This document shows, piece by piece, positions 51,263 to 61,142 of a stretch of DNA of 64,000 nucleotides (the first letter of the stretch is position 1; every line of letters starts with the position of its first letter). The notes under the pieces were generated by a model. That model was not told the DNA's origin and searched no databases. It was given only the letters and a program-made list of their open reading frames with translations. The stretch is from NCBI GenBank assembly GCA_964627665.1, contig CAZVKG010000003.1, positions 27,312 to 91,311 on the forward strand, given 5' to 3'. This DNA comes from UBA1351 sp964627665. GTDB taxonomy: Bacteria; Bacillota; Clostridia; Lachnospirales; Vallitaleaceae. Made by a program: the position numbers and the translations under genes.

Positions 51263-53062
51263 TTAATCTTCAACTTCAAATAAATCTACTTTTATACTTA
51301 ATTCTTCAAGTTGTTGATCGTCAACGACGCCCGGTGCTTTTGTCATTGGACAGGATGCATCTTTAATCTTAGGAAAAGCAATAACTTCACGAATACTATC
51401 CGCTTTTGCCATAAGCATAACAATACGATCCAAGCCATATGCCAATCCACCATGTGGTGGTACTCCGTATTTAAATGCATCCAGCAAGAATCCAAATCGC
51501 TCATATGCATCTTCTTGACTAAAGCCAAGTGCAGCAAACATTTTTTCTTGAACATCACGCTGATGAATACGAATACTTCCTCCACCGATTTCATTACCAT
51601 TTAAGCATATATCATAGGCTTGAGCCCTTACTTTTTCCGGTTGAGAATCTAATAAATGTAAATCTTCTTCCATCGGCATTGTAAATGGATGATGCATTGC
51701 TGTATAGCGTTTATGTTCAGCATTCCACTCGACTAATGGGAACTCAGTTACCCATACAAATTCATAGGTGTTTTTATCCAGCAAGTCCAGGCGTCGAGCT
51801 AATTCTAATCGTAGTGCGCCTAATGAGGCATAAACGATGTCGTTGGTATCTGCGCCAAAGAATAGAATATCCCCAGGTTTTCCTTCCATCTTCTCAATAA
51901 TCTTTTCAACAACATCATCATCTAAGAATTTTGTAATTGCAGATTTAAGTGTTCCGTCGTCATTGATGACAATATATGCCATACCTTTAGCACCATATGT
52001 TTTCACATACTCTGTCAATGCATCAATCTGACGTCGAGGTAAGTTCGCCAATCCTTTTCCATTAACACCACGCACAGAACCGCCGTTTTTCAAAGCATCC
52101 GTAAATACTTTAAACCCACATGTTTCAACAAGCTCTGACACATCAACAAGTTCAAGTCCAAAGCGTGTGTCCGGCTTATCTGATCCAAAACGATCCATCG
52201 CTTCTTTATAGGTGATTCGTTTAATCGGAAGTTCAACATCTATATTCATTACATCTTTAAACATTTTTTGAAGGAGACGTTCATTGACTTCAATAACATC
52301 ATCAACAGATACAAAGGACATTTCCATATCTATTTGTGTAAATTCCGGTTGACGATCTGCTCTTAAATCTTCATCGCGGAAACACTTTGTAATCTGATAA
52401 TATTTATCATAACCGGATAGCATAAGTAATTGCTTGAAAATTTGTGGTGATTGAGGCAGCGCATAAAAATGTCCGGGATTCACGCGACTAGGAACCAAAT
52501 AATCTCTCGCGCCTTCAGGTGTTGATTTGGTTAACATTGGCGTTTCAATGTCTAAGAAACCCTCACCATTCATGAAATCACGAGTCGTTTGTGTTACTTG
52601 ATTTCTTAACATTAGATTACGTTGGATGTCCGGACGACGTAAGTCTAAATACCGGTATTTTAATCGTAAATCTTCTTTAACATTGGAATCTTCTTCAATT
52701 TGAAAGGGCGTTGTTTCGGCTTCAGATAGTAGACGTAATTCATGGGCACGTACTTCAATTGTACCTGTTTTTATATTTTGATTAACTGTCTCTTCGGAAC
52801 GTTTTTCAACGAGTCCTTTCGCTGCAATAACATATTCTGTTCGAATTTTTTCAGCTTTTTGAAATCCTTCTTGGCCGATACTGCTTTGATCAATAACCAC
52901 TTGAAGTATACCTGTTCGATCCCTTACATCTAAGAAAATAACACCACCAAGGTCACGACGTTTTTGAACCCATCCCATAATGGTTACGTCTTGATCAATA
53001 TGACTTTCTGATACCTCTGTAAGATAATGAGATCTGTTTAATCCACGCATTGATTCACTCAT
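51263..53062 (-). CDS. aspS: Aspartyl-tRNA synthetase
   Basis: This class IIb synthetase charges tRNA-Asp. At 599 residues it has the bacterial layout: OB-fold anticodon domain (about 15-120, VTIMGWVQKRRDLGGVIFLDVRD), catalytic core with motif 2 FRDEDLRADRQPEFTQID, a GAD insertion, and motif 3 GLAYGLDRIVM. The ATG overlaps the hisS stop (ATGA) and has AGGAGG nine bases upstream. It is read only through the hisS T-box. Confidence 0.98.
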   Translation of the reverse strand: MSESMRGLNRSHYLTEVSESHIDQDVTIMGWVQKRRDLGGVIFLDVRDRTGILQVVIDQSSIGQEGFQKAEKIRTEYVIAAKGLVEKRSEETVNQNIKTGTIEVRAHELRLLSEAETTPFQIEEDSNVKEDLRLKYRYLDLRRPDIQRNLMLRNQVTQTTRDFMNGEGFLDIETPMLTKSTPEGARDYLVPSRVNPGHFYALPQSPQIFKQLLMLSGYDKYYQITKCFRDEDLRADRQPEFTQIDMEMSFVSVDDVIEVNERLLQKMFKDVMNIDVELPIKRITYKEAMDRFGSDKPDTRFGLELVDVSELVETCGFKVFTDALKNGGSVRGVNGKGLANLPRRQIDALTEYVKTYGAKGMAYIVINDDGTLKSAITKFLDDDVVEKIIEKMEGKPGDILFFGADTNDIVYASLGALRLELARRLDLLDKNTYEFVWVTEFPLVEWNAEHKRYTAMHHPFTMPMEEDLHLLDSQPEKVRAQAYDICLNGNEIGGGSIRIHQRDVQEKMFAALGFSQEDAYERFGFLLDAFKYGVPPHGGLAYGLDRIVMLMAKADSIREVIAFPKIKDASCPMTKAPGVVDDQQLEELSIKVDLFEVED

Positions 53063-54339
53063 GCTTGTTTTCCTCCTTGTTGAGTCTGAATATAGGAAGC
53101 GACTTCTTCCATCTTTAACTCATCTTGTTCTCCGGTTTTCATGTTTTTAATCGTTATTTTGTTTGTTTTGATTTCATCTTCACCAATAATCAACGAATAT
53201 AATGCATTAATTTTATTGGCATATTTCATTTGTGCGCGTACAGATTTTCCTAACAAATCTGTTGTACAACGGATGTGCTGTTCTCTTAACGTATAGGTCA
53301 TGGCCATGGCCTTACTCTTAGCTGATTCGCCCATATAACCAATGTAAAGATCCATTTTTTCTTTTGCTTTCGGCTTACCTTGAGTATTTTCAATGGTTAA
53401 TAACAACCGTTCAATACCTGCGCCAAAACCAATTGCCGGTGTTGAAGCTCCGCCCATTTCTTCAATAAGATAGTCATATCGACCACCGCCACAAACGGTT
53501 CCTTGGGCACCAATATCTTCAGATATAAATTCAAAAACCGTGCGGGTATAATAATCTAAGCCACGTACAATCCACGGATTGACTTCATAAGGAATATTCA
53601 TGTTATCTAATAGCCCTTTTACACCCTCAAAATGTTCCTTATCGGCATCATCTAAATGTTCAATCATTAATGGAGCATCTTTCATGATGGTCTGGCAAGA
53701 TTCATTTTTACAATCCAAAACACGTAAGGGATTTTTATACATACGCTCTTGACATGTTTCACATAAATCTTGTTTGTGATTTTCCAAAAAATCCATCAGC
53801 AAGGCATTATAGTGTTTACGCGTCTCACGATTTCCTAAGCTATTAATATGTAATTTAACACTTGGTATATTAAGTCGCTTTAACATTTGATAGCCCAAAC
53901 TTATAATCTCTGCATCTGCAGACGGATCTTGGGCTCCAAATAATTCGACACCAAACTGATGAAATTGACGAAAACGTCCTGCTTGAGGCTTCTCATAACG
54001 AAAGGCCGGCGTGATATAATATAATTTTGTCGGTTGAACATCAGCATACATTTTACCTTCTAGGTATGCACGTACAACACCGGCAGTCCCTTCAGGTTTT
54101 AAAGCAAATTCACGACGATCTCTTGATTTGTCGAAAAAAGTATACATTTCTTTTTGGACAATATCTGTCGTCTCACCAACCCCACGTTGAAATAATTCTA
54201 AACGTTCAAACATTGGTGTTCTTATTTCACCAAATCCGTAATCATCACATAAACAGCGCATTTGATTTTCAAGGTCCAACAGACGATCCATGTATTCCCC
54301 ATAAAAGTCATTGGTCCCTCGAGGTGCGTTAATATTCAT
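53059..54339 (-). CDS. hisS: Histidyl-tRNA synthetase
   Basis: This class II synthetase charges tRNA-His. From the ATG at 54339 (MNINAPRGTNDFYG) the 426 residues contain motif 2 RYEKPQAGRFRQFHQFGVE, histidine-specific GLDYYTRTVFEF, GGGRYDYLIEEMGG and an anticodon-binding C-terminal domain (about 330-426). A longer frame reaches 54423 but overlaps the T-box terminator. The AAGGAG site before 54339 settles the start. It heads the hisS-aspS operon. Confidence 0.98.
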   Translation of the reverse strand: MNINAPRGTNDFYGEYMDRLLDLENQMRCLCDDYGFGEIRTPMFERLELFQRGVGETTDIVQKEMYTFFDKSRDRREFALKPEGTAGVVRAYLEGKMYADVQPTKLYYITPAFRYEKPQAGRFRQFHQFGVELFGAQDPSADAEIISLGYQMLKRLNIPSVKLHINSLGNRETRKHYNALLMDFLENHKQDLCETCQERMYKNPLRVLDCKNESCQTIMKDAPLMIEHLDDADKEHFEGVKGLLDNMNIPYEVNPWIVRGLDYYTRTVFEFISEDIGAQGTVCGGGRYDYLIEEMGGASTPAIGFGAGIERLLLTIENTQGKPKAKEKMDLYIGYMGESAKSKAMAMTYTLREQHIRCTTDLLGKSVRAQMKYANKINALYSLIIGEDEIKTNKITIKNMKTGEQDELKMEEVASYIQTQQGGKQA

Positions 54340-54358
54340 AATTACTCCTTTCTGCAAC

Positions 54359-54658
54359 AAAAAAAGCCTCTTCCCTATCGAAGTGATTCGATAAAAGGGA
54401 CGAGACATTACCCGCGGTGCCACCCTAATTGAAACATATCCTATTATGTTTCCGGCTTTAAGTCTGATAACGTAGACAAAACGTTCTTACTTACTAAATC
54501 CTATGATTAAAAAATCATATATTTTTCAGCAAAACACTCCTAAGGGTCTTTCAATAAGTGATCAACAAAAGGCTTTCAGCTGTGACCTTTCTCTCTGGTG
54601 ATGACGAATACCTACCTACTCGCTTATTCAACGTTTTTAATAATCGTGTTTATAACTT
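54359..54658 (-). promoter_or_regulatory. T-box riboswitch (His) upstream of hisS-aspS
   Basis: On the minus strand the T-box core GGGTGGCACCGCGGG (about 54411-54426) is followed by a terminator hairpin ending in T-run at 54359-54365. Stem I has CAGAGAGAAAGG and the specifier region GTTGATCACTTATTG. The CAC codon (complement of 54558-54560) matches histidine. Its placement relative to GTTGAN is the same as the Phe specifier in the pheST leader. Confidence 0.93.
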
Positions 54659-54664
54659 TACTCT

Positions 54665-54693
54665 ATTGTAGTGACTCTTACAGTGTTTGTCAA
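54665..54693 (-). promoter_or_regulatory. Promoter of the hisS T-box transcript
   Basis: On the minus strand a perfect TTGACA (complement of 54688-54693) and TACAAT (complement of 54665-54670) are 17 bp apart. Confidence 0.8.
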
Positions 54694-54713
54694 GTGTTTT
54701 TCCACTAAATTTA

Positions 54714-55628
54714 TTAATGAATAACCCTTTGAATGACAACACCTAAGAAAATGGTCAATAAATATACCATCGATATAAGCACAAAATTTTTCACTGCACA
54801 TATAAATGTTTTATCTTTTTTTTGATTTTTTTTAAATGCATCAAGATGCCTCTTTACCGGAACAATTGTCACAAAGACTAACAAGGATACGACCGGTAAT
54901 ATTTTAAATAAAACACCTATAACAATCCATGTATAGGCTATATATGTTAATACTTGAAACAAAATAATCGCATTTTTTTTACCTATATAATAAGGCAATG
55001 TATGTCTCTTATTTACAATGTCTTCTTCTAAATCACATATATTATTTGCTAACATAATATTTGCAATTCCCACAATCATCGGTATTGACACAAGGCAAAT
55101 CACAATAAATTCAATTATATGAATGTTAAAGAACAAGCGTTGGTCTGCATAGGTAATGATGATAAATCCTAAATCAAAGATTTGAATATAGACTGTAACA
55201 AAAAAGATAAGAGTGCCCATAAAAAAACCGGAGAAAATTTCTCCAAATGGTGTTCGTGAAATAGGAAGAGGTCCAAAGGAATATAAAACACCAACTGCAA
55301 AAGCAATCATGCCAATTAATAGAACAATTATATCTGTTAAATAAACAAGGACAAGTCCCGCAATCATAGTAATGACTAATAATACCCCAATTACTCTTTT
55401 TACCTGCTCAATAGATAGATCATATTGTACGATTTTTAAATCCATCAAGTTGTTTACCGCTGTTGTCGCCATATCCAAACAGATTAAACTTATAAAAAAA
55501 ACAAAGATAACAAGGGGGTCAAATCGTTGATAACGATATAATGTGAAAACGATTCCGGCTAAAAAAGGAATACTACTAGCTACTTTGGTTTGAATTTCAA
55601 CAAGTTTAAAAAAGGCGTTTCTATTCAT
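54714..55628 (-). CDS. UbiA/MenA-type prenyltransferase (DmkA-like)
   Basis: The 304-residue protein has eight or nine membrane spans and both prenyl-binding aspartate motifs: NNLMDLKIVQYD (about residues 59-70) and NNICDLEEDIVNKRHTLPYYIG (about 185-206). These match MenA-type enzymes that attach a polyprenyl chain to dihydroxynaphthoate, making demethylmenaquinone. It is the last gene of the electron-transfer operon and overlaps the response regulator by eight bases. With the polyprenyl synthase three genes away it is the likely DmkA counterpart of the Listeria system. No genes to make dihydroxynaphthoate are in the window, so this may come from elsewhere in the genome or from outside. Confidence 0.88.
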   Translation of the reverse strand: MNRNAFFKLVEIQTKVASSIPFLAGIVFTLYRYQRFDPLVIFVFFISLICLDMATTAVNNLMDLKIVQYDLSIEQVKRVIGVLLVITMIAGLVLVYLTDIIVLLIGMIAFAVGVLYSFGPLPISRTPFGEIFSGFFMGTLIFFVTVYIQIFDLGFIIITYADQRLFFNIHIIEFIVICLVSIPMIVGIANIMLANNICDLEEDIVNKRHTLPYYIGKKNAIILFQVLTYIAYTWIVIGVLFKILPVVSLLVFVTIVPVKRHLDAFKKNQKKDKTFICAVKNFVLISMVYLLTIFLGVVIQRVIH

Positions 55629-56340
55629 TATTTTGACTCCTCAATTTGTAGTAATTTTGCGGTCGTCCAACACTACCATAATTTGGTTCTACAATCAGAA
55701 GATTTTCTTGTTCCATTTGATCAAGATATCTTCTTGCCGTAATCCTTGATACACCGAGTTTTTCTCCAATCATGTTTGAAGTAAAAAATTCATTCGGATT
55801 ATCTTGCAAAAAACGAAGTATTCCTTGATATGTTTTATTTGTTTCACGATTATATGATGCATCCTGGGAAGATATGCGCTTTTCATCTTCCTTGGATTCA
55901 AAAAGATCATCTAAGGTTTCTTGATCAAATGTATCCGATGTATTTAATCGCATTTTCATTTCTTTAAAACGTGTTAATGCTTCTTCAAGGCGTTCAAATC
56001 GAAAGGGCTTAAGCAAATAATCAAAAGCTCCGTATCGTCTGGTTTCTTCTATTGTTTCTGCAGAATTATCCGCTGTAATGCAGATAACATCTGAATTAAT
56101 TTGATTCTTGCGAATCCATCTTAACAAATCCGTTCCTTGTTCATTTGGAAAAAATATATCTAATAAAATTAAATCCGGTTCATTATTCTTCAGAAAGTTT
56201 TTTGCGTCTTCAAGCTTACCAAATGAACCCAATATTTTGTAGTTATTAACCTTGTCAATGAATCCTTCATTGATTTTCCGGACCATCGGATCATCTTCCA
56301 CAACAATAATTGTCAATATATTACTTTGGGATTTTGACAT
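55621..56340 (-). CDS. CitB/DcuR-type response regulator
   Basis: The 239-residue protein has a receiver (about 10-130) with EDDPMV, phospho-aspartate in LILLDIFFPNEQ and KPF in YLLKPFRFERL. An output domain with a helix-turn-helix in LGVSRITARRYLDQMEQ follows. This is the CitB/DcuR family. It overlaps the kinase gene by 20 bases and the prenyltransferase gene by eight, tying regulator and pathway in one operon. Its target is probably this operon (inference). Confidence 0.93.
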   Translation of the reverse strand: MSKSQSNILTIIVVEDDPMVRKINEGFIDKVNNYKILGSFGKLEDAKNFLKNNEPDLILLDIFFPNEQGTDLLRWIRKNQINSDVICITADNSAETIEETRRYGAFDYLLKPFRFERLEEALTRFKEMKMRLNTSDTFDQETLDDLFESKEDEKRISSQDASYNRETNKTYQGILRFLQDNPNEFFTSNMIGEKLGVSRITARRYLDQMEQENLLIVEPNYGSVGRPQNYYKLRSQNNE

Positions 56341-57919
56341 ACCAGGTAACTCCTTCCTGATTCATTAAATTCTCCGAATAAATTTCCCCATCTAATCGTA
56401 TTATTTCTTGATGAATAATATAAAGCCCTTGTCCATTTTTTGAACTTCGATTGCTTTTTGTTGTATACCCTTTTTTAAATATTTCTTTTTGAACATCCTC
56501 AGATATTCTAGGACCGTTATTTGTAATCTGTAGCTCAAACCGTTCGTCATTTGATTGAACAAATAGTTCAACAAATCCTTGTTCACTATTCGAATTATTT
56601 ATAATCGCTTCAAAGGTATTGTCTAATAGATTTCCAATAATTGAACAAACTGTTTCTTCAGATAAATTCTCCGGCAAACTCGTAAGTTTGGATGTTTTAT
56701 CAAGTTTAAACTCTAGCTTATTTTCAACAAATTTATTATATTTAGCCAGAATAATTCCCGCAACTTTTTTATTCTGTATGTGTTGTATCAAAATATGTTG
56801 TAACTCTTTAGATCGAATGGATAACATATCGATATAGTTTAAAGCTTCTTCGTAATTTCCGAGCTGAATAAGTCCACCTAAGGTATGTAGTTTATTCATA
56901 AATTCATGATTTTGAGCTCGAAGCGAATCAATAACCGCTTTATAATCTGTCAACTCATAAGCTAGTTCAATGGCTTGATTCATTTGGTCAATACTTGATA
57001 CTAACCCAAAAACCTCCTTATTAGGATTATACATCAAACACGTATTGATGATAACATGAAGTCCTCTATTAATAAAAAATTGTTCGTTTTGATGACTATC
57101 TTCAGATACTAAAACTTCTTCAAAAATATTGGCTAAATCCGTGTTATATAAGGATAGTTGTTTACCTTCCACACCCTCAGGCAAACCTAATAAGATTGCT
57201 GCTGCATTATTATAGAAGAGTATTACACCATTTTTATCAACAGAGACCAAGCACTTTTCGATACTATTAAAAATAAGTTCACGTTCACTAATGAGCATAG
57301 CAATTTCAGCCGGTTCAAGATTAAACATAGATTTTTTAATGTTCATTGAAAGTAAAACTGCTGAAACTATACTTGCAAATACGCTCACCACTAAAGCAAT
57401 CTCTAAATTTCTTCGATTCACACGTATTTCTTGCTGCACTGTATCTGTTAAAAGCCCAACGAGCACGGCTCCAACTTGTTCACCTTCACGATAAACCGGA
57501 GCAAATCCTCGAATCGCAGAAATCAATTCATTACGGTCTGCACTTACATATGTTTTACCCAATTCTAGAACATCATGTTCTCCACCATTTTTATATATTT
57601 TACCCACACCACTATCATAAGGATACGAGTATTGAATTCCATTCATATCCATAACGATAATGTATTGATATTCCGTACCTTGTCGAATCTCTTCAACATA
57701 ATGATTTATATCTTTATGTTCAGCTTCGTGATATAAACCTTCCTGAATATATTCCATTCCCGCAACAGTACGAGCAAAATCAAGAGCAGATATACCCATC
57801 TGATCTTCCATGCTATTATTCATTTGTTTAGAAAAAACAATATATAGTACACTAATGACACCAACCATTAAGATAAGCATTAGCAACATGATTTTTATAT
57901 GTAATTTCATCGCTTTCAT
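56321..57919 (-). CDS. CitA/DcuS-type sensor histidine kinase
   Basis: The 532-residue membrane kinase has a first span (about 8-30), an extracytoplasmic sensory domain of the CitA/sCache type (about 35-165, with GKTYVSADRNELISAIRGFAPVY and VGAVLVG), a second span (about 172-195), a PAS domain (about 210-310), a SpoOB-type H-box with H338 in QNHEFMNKLH, and an HATPase domain (N-box LLDNTFEAI, G-box GQGLYII). Known relatives sense citrate or C4-dicarboxylates, but no such transporter or lyase is nearby. In this operon it may sense an electron acceptor or redox state (inference). It overlaps the FMN-lipoprotein gene by four bases. Confidence 0.92.
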   Translation of the reverse strand: MKAMKLHIKIMLLMLILMVGVISVLYIVFSKQMNNSMEDQMGISALDFARTVAGMEYIQEGLYHEAEHKDINHYVEEIRQGTEYQYIIVMDMNGIQYSYPYDSGVGKIYKNGGEHDVLELGKTYVSADRNELISAIRGFAPVYREGEQVGAVLVGLLTDTVQQEIRVNRRNLEIALVVSVFASIVSAVLLSMNIKKSMFNLEPAEIAMLISERELIFNSIEKCLVSVDKNGVILFYNNAAAILLGLPEGVEGKQLSLYNTDLANIFEEVLVSEDSHQNEQFFINRGLHVIINTCLMYNPNKEVFGLVSSIDQMNQAIELAYELTDYKAVIDSLRAQNHEFMNKLHTLGGLIQLGNYEEALNYIDMLSIRSKELQHILIQHIQNKKVAGIILAKYNKFVENKLEFKLDKTSKLTSLPENLSEETVCSIIGNLLDNTFEAIINNSNSEQGFVELFVQSNDERFELQITNNGPRISEDVQKEIFKKGYTTKSNRSSKNGQGLYIIHQEIIRLDGEIYSENLMNQEGVTWYVKIPK

Positions 57920-58272
57920 TGTTCCACCTCATTAAGATTATTCTTGATAAGCGCGGATTCAACAGCTTGAAGCAAACTTTCACTTGTATATGTTGCCCCT
58001 GAGATAACATCAACGTCAACACTGTTATTTTTTATAATACTCGGAGGTAATTCCTCAAACACTATTTTTGCAAGAATTTCCGGTTCGTTATGTTCAAGTA
58101 TTGTTATATTATATATTTTTCCATGCTTAACCTCAACTTCAACTTTGATGATACTATAATATCCTTCAGATTCTCCATAATATATACCATCTTCATATCG
58201 TTGTTCTTCTTGACACCCTGAAAAACTATAAACAATCAATACTCCAAGAAATATGTATAAAAGTTTTTTCAT
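57916..58272 (-). CDS. Small FMN-binding lipoprotein
   Basis: The 118-residue protein has a signal peptide ending in a lipobox with C20 (SFSGC) and one FMN_bind domain. The flavinylation signature SGATYTS lies at 91-97, with T94 the expected site of covalent FMN (added by ApbE/FmnB-type transferases). It is likely an outer-face electron carrier. It sits between the polyprenyl synthase (11-base gap) and the sensor kinase (four-base overlap), which suggests that it may also supply redox input to the kinase (inference). Confidence 0.87.
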   Translation of the reverse strand: MKKLLYIFLGVLIVYSFSGCQEEQRYEDGIYYGESEGYYSIIKVEVEVKHGKIYNITILEHNEPEILAKIVFEELPPSIIKNNSVDVDVISGATYTSESLLQAVESALIKNNLNEVEQ

Positions 58273-58283
58273 ATAAACATCCT

Positions 58284-59252
58284 TTATTTATCACGATGGA
58301 TTAAATTTGATGCAAGATGGAGCAATGCCTGTTTTCCTTCTGACTCCGGAAGTTTATCTATTAACTTCAACGCACGTGCGTTATATCTTGATGCAAGCTC
58401 TTTCGTTTTATCAATTCCACCAAGTTTTTTTATACGTTCAATAATTTCTTCTTTGTGCTCATGGATTTGTTCGGAATCTATCAAGAGTTTTTTTAATTCT
58501 TCTCTCTGGATCTCATCATCACTTTGCATAGCAAATAATACAGGGATATTATAATATCCCTTAATCATATCTTTTTCTAAGTCTTTTCCGACGTCGTCAA
58601 TCAGCCCTTCGTAGTCCAGTAAATCATCAACTAATTGAAATACCATCCCAATCTCATGACCAATTCTTGCAAGTAGCTTCACAGTCTCATTTGACGCTTT
58701 CGCTTGATAGGCACCCGCACTTAAACTAATTGAAAAAAGTGTTGCTGTCTTTCTCGCTACAATTCGTAAATAATTGATTGGATTTACTTGAACATTAAAG
58801 CGGTGTTTGTGTTGTTTCATTTCTCCGATACAAATCTGATTCATAGCCTTTGCCATATCAATCAAGAGGTTCTGCTCAATATCTAATTGTGATAACATCA
58901 CAAAACAACGACTCAAAATAAAGTCTCCCATATAAATGGCATATTCTTTTGAATACTTTGATTGCACTGATTCTCGGCCACGTCGCAGCTTAGACTCATC
59001 AATGACATCATCATGAATCAATGTCGCTACATGTAGCGACTCTATTGCTGCAGCTAAACGAATTAAATTCGCTTCTTGCTTCTTTGTTGAACGCTTACCA
59101 AAACTTGCGCCGATAAGTAAAAAGCGTGGACGCAACATTTTTCCTGTTGTTTCCTTAACATAGTTCAGAGAACCATTAAGATAATGGTCCCCTGTAACTA
59201 GTTCTTTTTCAATTATTGATTTTACCTGATCTAATTGTTCGTTAATTTCCAT
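58284..59252 (-). CDS. Polyprenyl diphosphate synthase (DmkB-like)
   Basis: The 322-residue, all-helical trans-prenyltransferase has the first aspartate-rich motif as HDDVIDESKLRRG and the second as LVDDLLDYEG, as in heptaprenyl/octaprenyl synthases. It supplies the side chain used by the UbiA/MenA-like enzyme three genes downstream. It is 30 bases downstream of the NADH dehydrogenase gene. This matches DmkB of the Listeria extracellular electron transfer locus. Confidence 0.93.
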   Translation of the reverse strand: MEINEQLDQVKSIIEKELVTGDHYLNGSLNYVKETTGKMLRPRFLLIGASFGKRSTKKQEANLIRLAAAIESLHVATLIHDDVIDESKLRRGRESVQSKYSKEYAIYMGDFILSRCFVMLSQLDIEQNLLIDMAKAMNQICIGEMKQHKHRFNVQVNPINYLRIVARKTATLFSISLSAGAYQAKASNETVKLLARIGHEIGMVFQLVDDLLDYEGLIDDVGKDLEKDMIKGYYNIPVLFAMQSDDEIQREELKKLLIDSEQIHEHKEEIIERIKKLGGIDKTKELASRYNARALKLIDKLPESEGKQALLHLASNLIHRDK

Positions 59253-59282
59253 GATTTATCCCCAAACTAATTCGAATTCAGT

Positions 59283-61124
59283 TTAATCTGTAAACAAATA
59301 CCATTTCTTTACAAATCCTAAGCGTTTCCAGTGTTTCTTCAAGAATGGAAGTACATAATAGTCCATACCAAATGTTGAACCGGAACCACCGATTGTTGCT
59401 ACTCCGGCTACCATATACCATAACATTTCATTAGGCGCCATTCCTGAAGCCCAAATCATTAAGCCCATTGCTATAGAGATAATAGACGCTACTGCAGTGA
59501 ATAATCCGCCGATCAAACATAATCCGACAATAATTTCTCCAACAACCATTCCAGTCTGGAAAACTGAAGCTAATGCAGTATAACCTCCATCAGATGTATA
59601 GAACATTAAGTCCATTGACCACTCAACTATACTCGAAATAAATTCCGGAACCGGCAAAGCTGTAACTGCTTCTGCCCCTTCTTCAACCCATTCTGTAGCT
59701 GCTGCGCCTGCATCCGCGATGGGTGCCGCAGGAATCAGGAAAATATCTGTCGGATCTTTAATGACTTGTCCTATTTTATTAACACCTTCCATCAACCATT
59801 TGAAACCTAAAAACATACGTAAGGGAACGAGCCAAAAATTCGGTGAGCGTTTGCCAAAATAGCCACCGACAAAACTTCGTCGATTTTCAATATGGAAAAT
59901 CTCATGTAACAAGTAATTCCAAACCTTATTAAATCCAGCGATTTGAATAAAGTAAATTACATTAACAAAATGTTTGATAAACATGGCAATAAAGCCGGAA
60001 AAACAAAACTCTTTATTTTCTGTGCCTACTTGAGCGATTCCATAACGTCCACCAATACATACCATTGCACCATGGAAGGTAGGTTTATACTCTTTTAATT
60101 CTTTATTCTGAACTGAAGCCTCTATATTATGCGCTACCGTCGATGCTGAGTGCTCTGCATTTTCTACCATTTGAGGAACAGGACGGTCTTCACCTTCCGG
60201 AATATAGAAAACATTATCACCAACAACAAATACACTTTCATGACCTTTTGCACGTAAATATTGATCCGTTTGAACACGATTACGTCCAACCTTTTCAACA
60301 TCATCAAGTGTCTCAACCAAGTTACTGCCTTCAACTCCGGCAGCCCATATAACGGTATGAGTTTCAATGGTTCCTTTACCTTCAATCGTAACAAAGTTTT
60401 CTTTAACTTCAGTAATATTCGAACTTGTTAAGACTTCAACATCTAATTTTCGAAGACGCTTCATCGTCTTATCAATTAATTTATCTTTAAACGTTGGGAG
60501 TACCTTAGGCACCATATCCACAACATAAATCTTCATTTCGTTAGGGTCGATTGAGAATGTATGACATAAGCTGGTTTTCCATTCAGCTAATTCTCCAACC
60601 ATCTCTATCCCAGTAAATCCACTACCAATAACCATAAAGGTTAACAGATTTTTTCGTCGGACAGGATCAGTTTCCACACTTGCTTCGCCCATAATTTCAG
60701 TAATATGACTTTTGATTCGAATGGCATCTTCATATGACCATAATGTCAAGGCATGTTCTTTCGCTCCGTCACAGTTATAAAATGTAGGCTTTGATCCGGT
60801 TCCTAACACCAAATAATCATATTCATATTTATTTACTTTTCCGGTAAGAACTTTTGCATCAAAATCAATATCCGCAATTTCATCCAATACAATATCGACT
60901 TTTCTTCCTGCAAAGACTTTTTCTAAGTCAATACGTATTGCTTCTTCCGGAACACGACCGGCAGCCACTTCATGAAGTTCTGTCAGCATGGTGTGATATG
61001 AATTTTTGTCAATTAATGTAATACGAATATTTTCATCTTTTTTAAATTTTCTAGTCAGCTTTTTTGCTGTTAGAATACCGCCATATCCGGCACCCAAGAC
61101 AACTATATTTTTTTCTTTGCTCAT
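59283..61124 (-). CDS. Type II NADH dehydrogenase with C-terminal DoxX-like membrane domain (Ndh2)
   Basis: The 613-residue protein joins a type II NADH:quinone oxidoreductase (about 1-400) and a membrane domain. The first part has the FAD loop VLGAGYGGILTAKKL, NAD loop VIGSGFTGIEMVGEL and the second FAD contact VFVVGDN. The C-terminal 200 residues have about four spans; LRMFLGFKWLMEGVNKI resembles the DoxX/DoxD family. Listeria Ndh2 likewise carries an additional membrane region after the enzyme core. It oxidises NADH and reduces demethylmenaquinone. It follows the PplA-like gene after 77 bases with an intervening hairpin, and precedes dmkB-like. Confidence 0.93.
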   Translation of the reverse strand: MSKEKNIVVLGAGYGGILTAKKLTRKFKKDENIRITLIDKNSYHTMLTELHEVAAGRVPEEAIRIDLEKVFAGRKVDIVLDEIADIDFDAKVLTGKVNKYEYDYLVLGTGSKPTFYNCDGAKEHALTLWSYEDAIRIKSHITEIMGEASVETDPVRRKNLLTFMVIGSGFTGIEMVGELAEWKTSLCHTFSIDPNEMKIYVVDMVPKVLPTFKDKLIDKTMKRLRKLDVEVLTSSNITEVKENFVTIEGKGTIETHTVIWAAGVEGSNLVETLDDVEKVGRNRVQTDQYLRAKGHESVFVVGDNVFYIPEGEDRPVPQMVENAEHSASTVAHNIEASVQNKELKEYKPTFHGAMVCIGGRYGIAQVGTENKEFCFSGFIAMFIKHFVNVIYFIQIAGFNKVWNYLLHEIFHIENRRSFVGGYFGKRSPNFWLVPLRMFLGFKWLMEGVNKIGQVIKDPTDIFLIPAAPIADAGAAATEWVEEGAEAVTALPVPEFISSIVEWSMDLMFYTSDGGYTALASVFQTGMVVGEIIVGLCLIGGLFTAVASIISIAMGLMIWASGMAPNEMLWYMVAGVATIGGSGSTFGMDYYVLPFLKKHWKRLGFVKKWYLFTD

Positions 61125-61142
61125 GATATCGCTCCTTATTTA

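Noticed and set aside
54340..54423. 28-residue N-terminal extension of hisS
   Set aside because: It overlaps the T-box terminator; the ATG at 54339 has a good AAGGAG and matches the family N-terminus.
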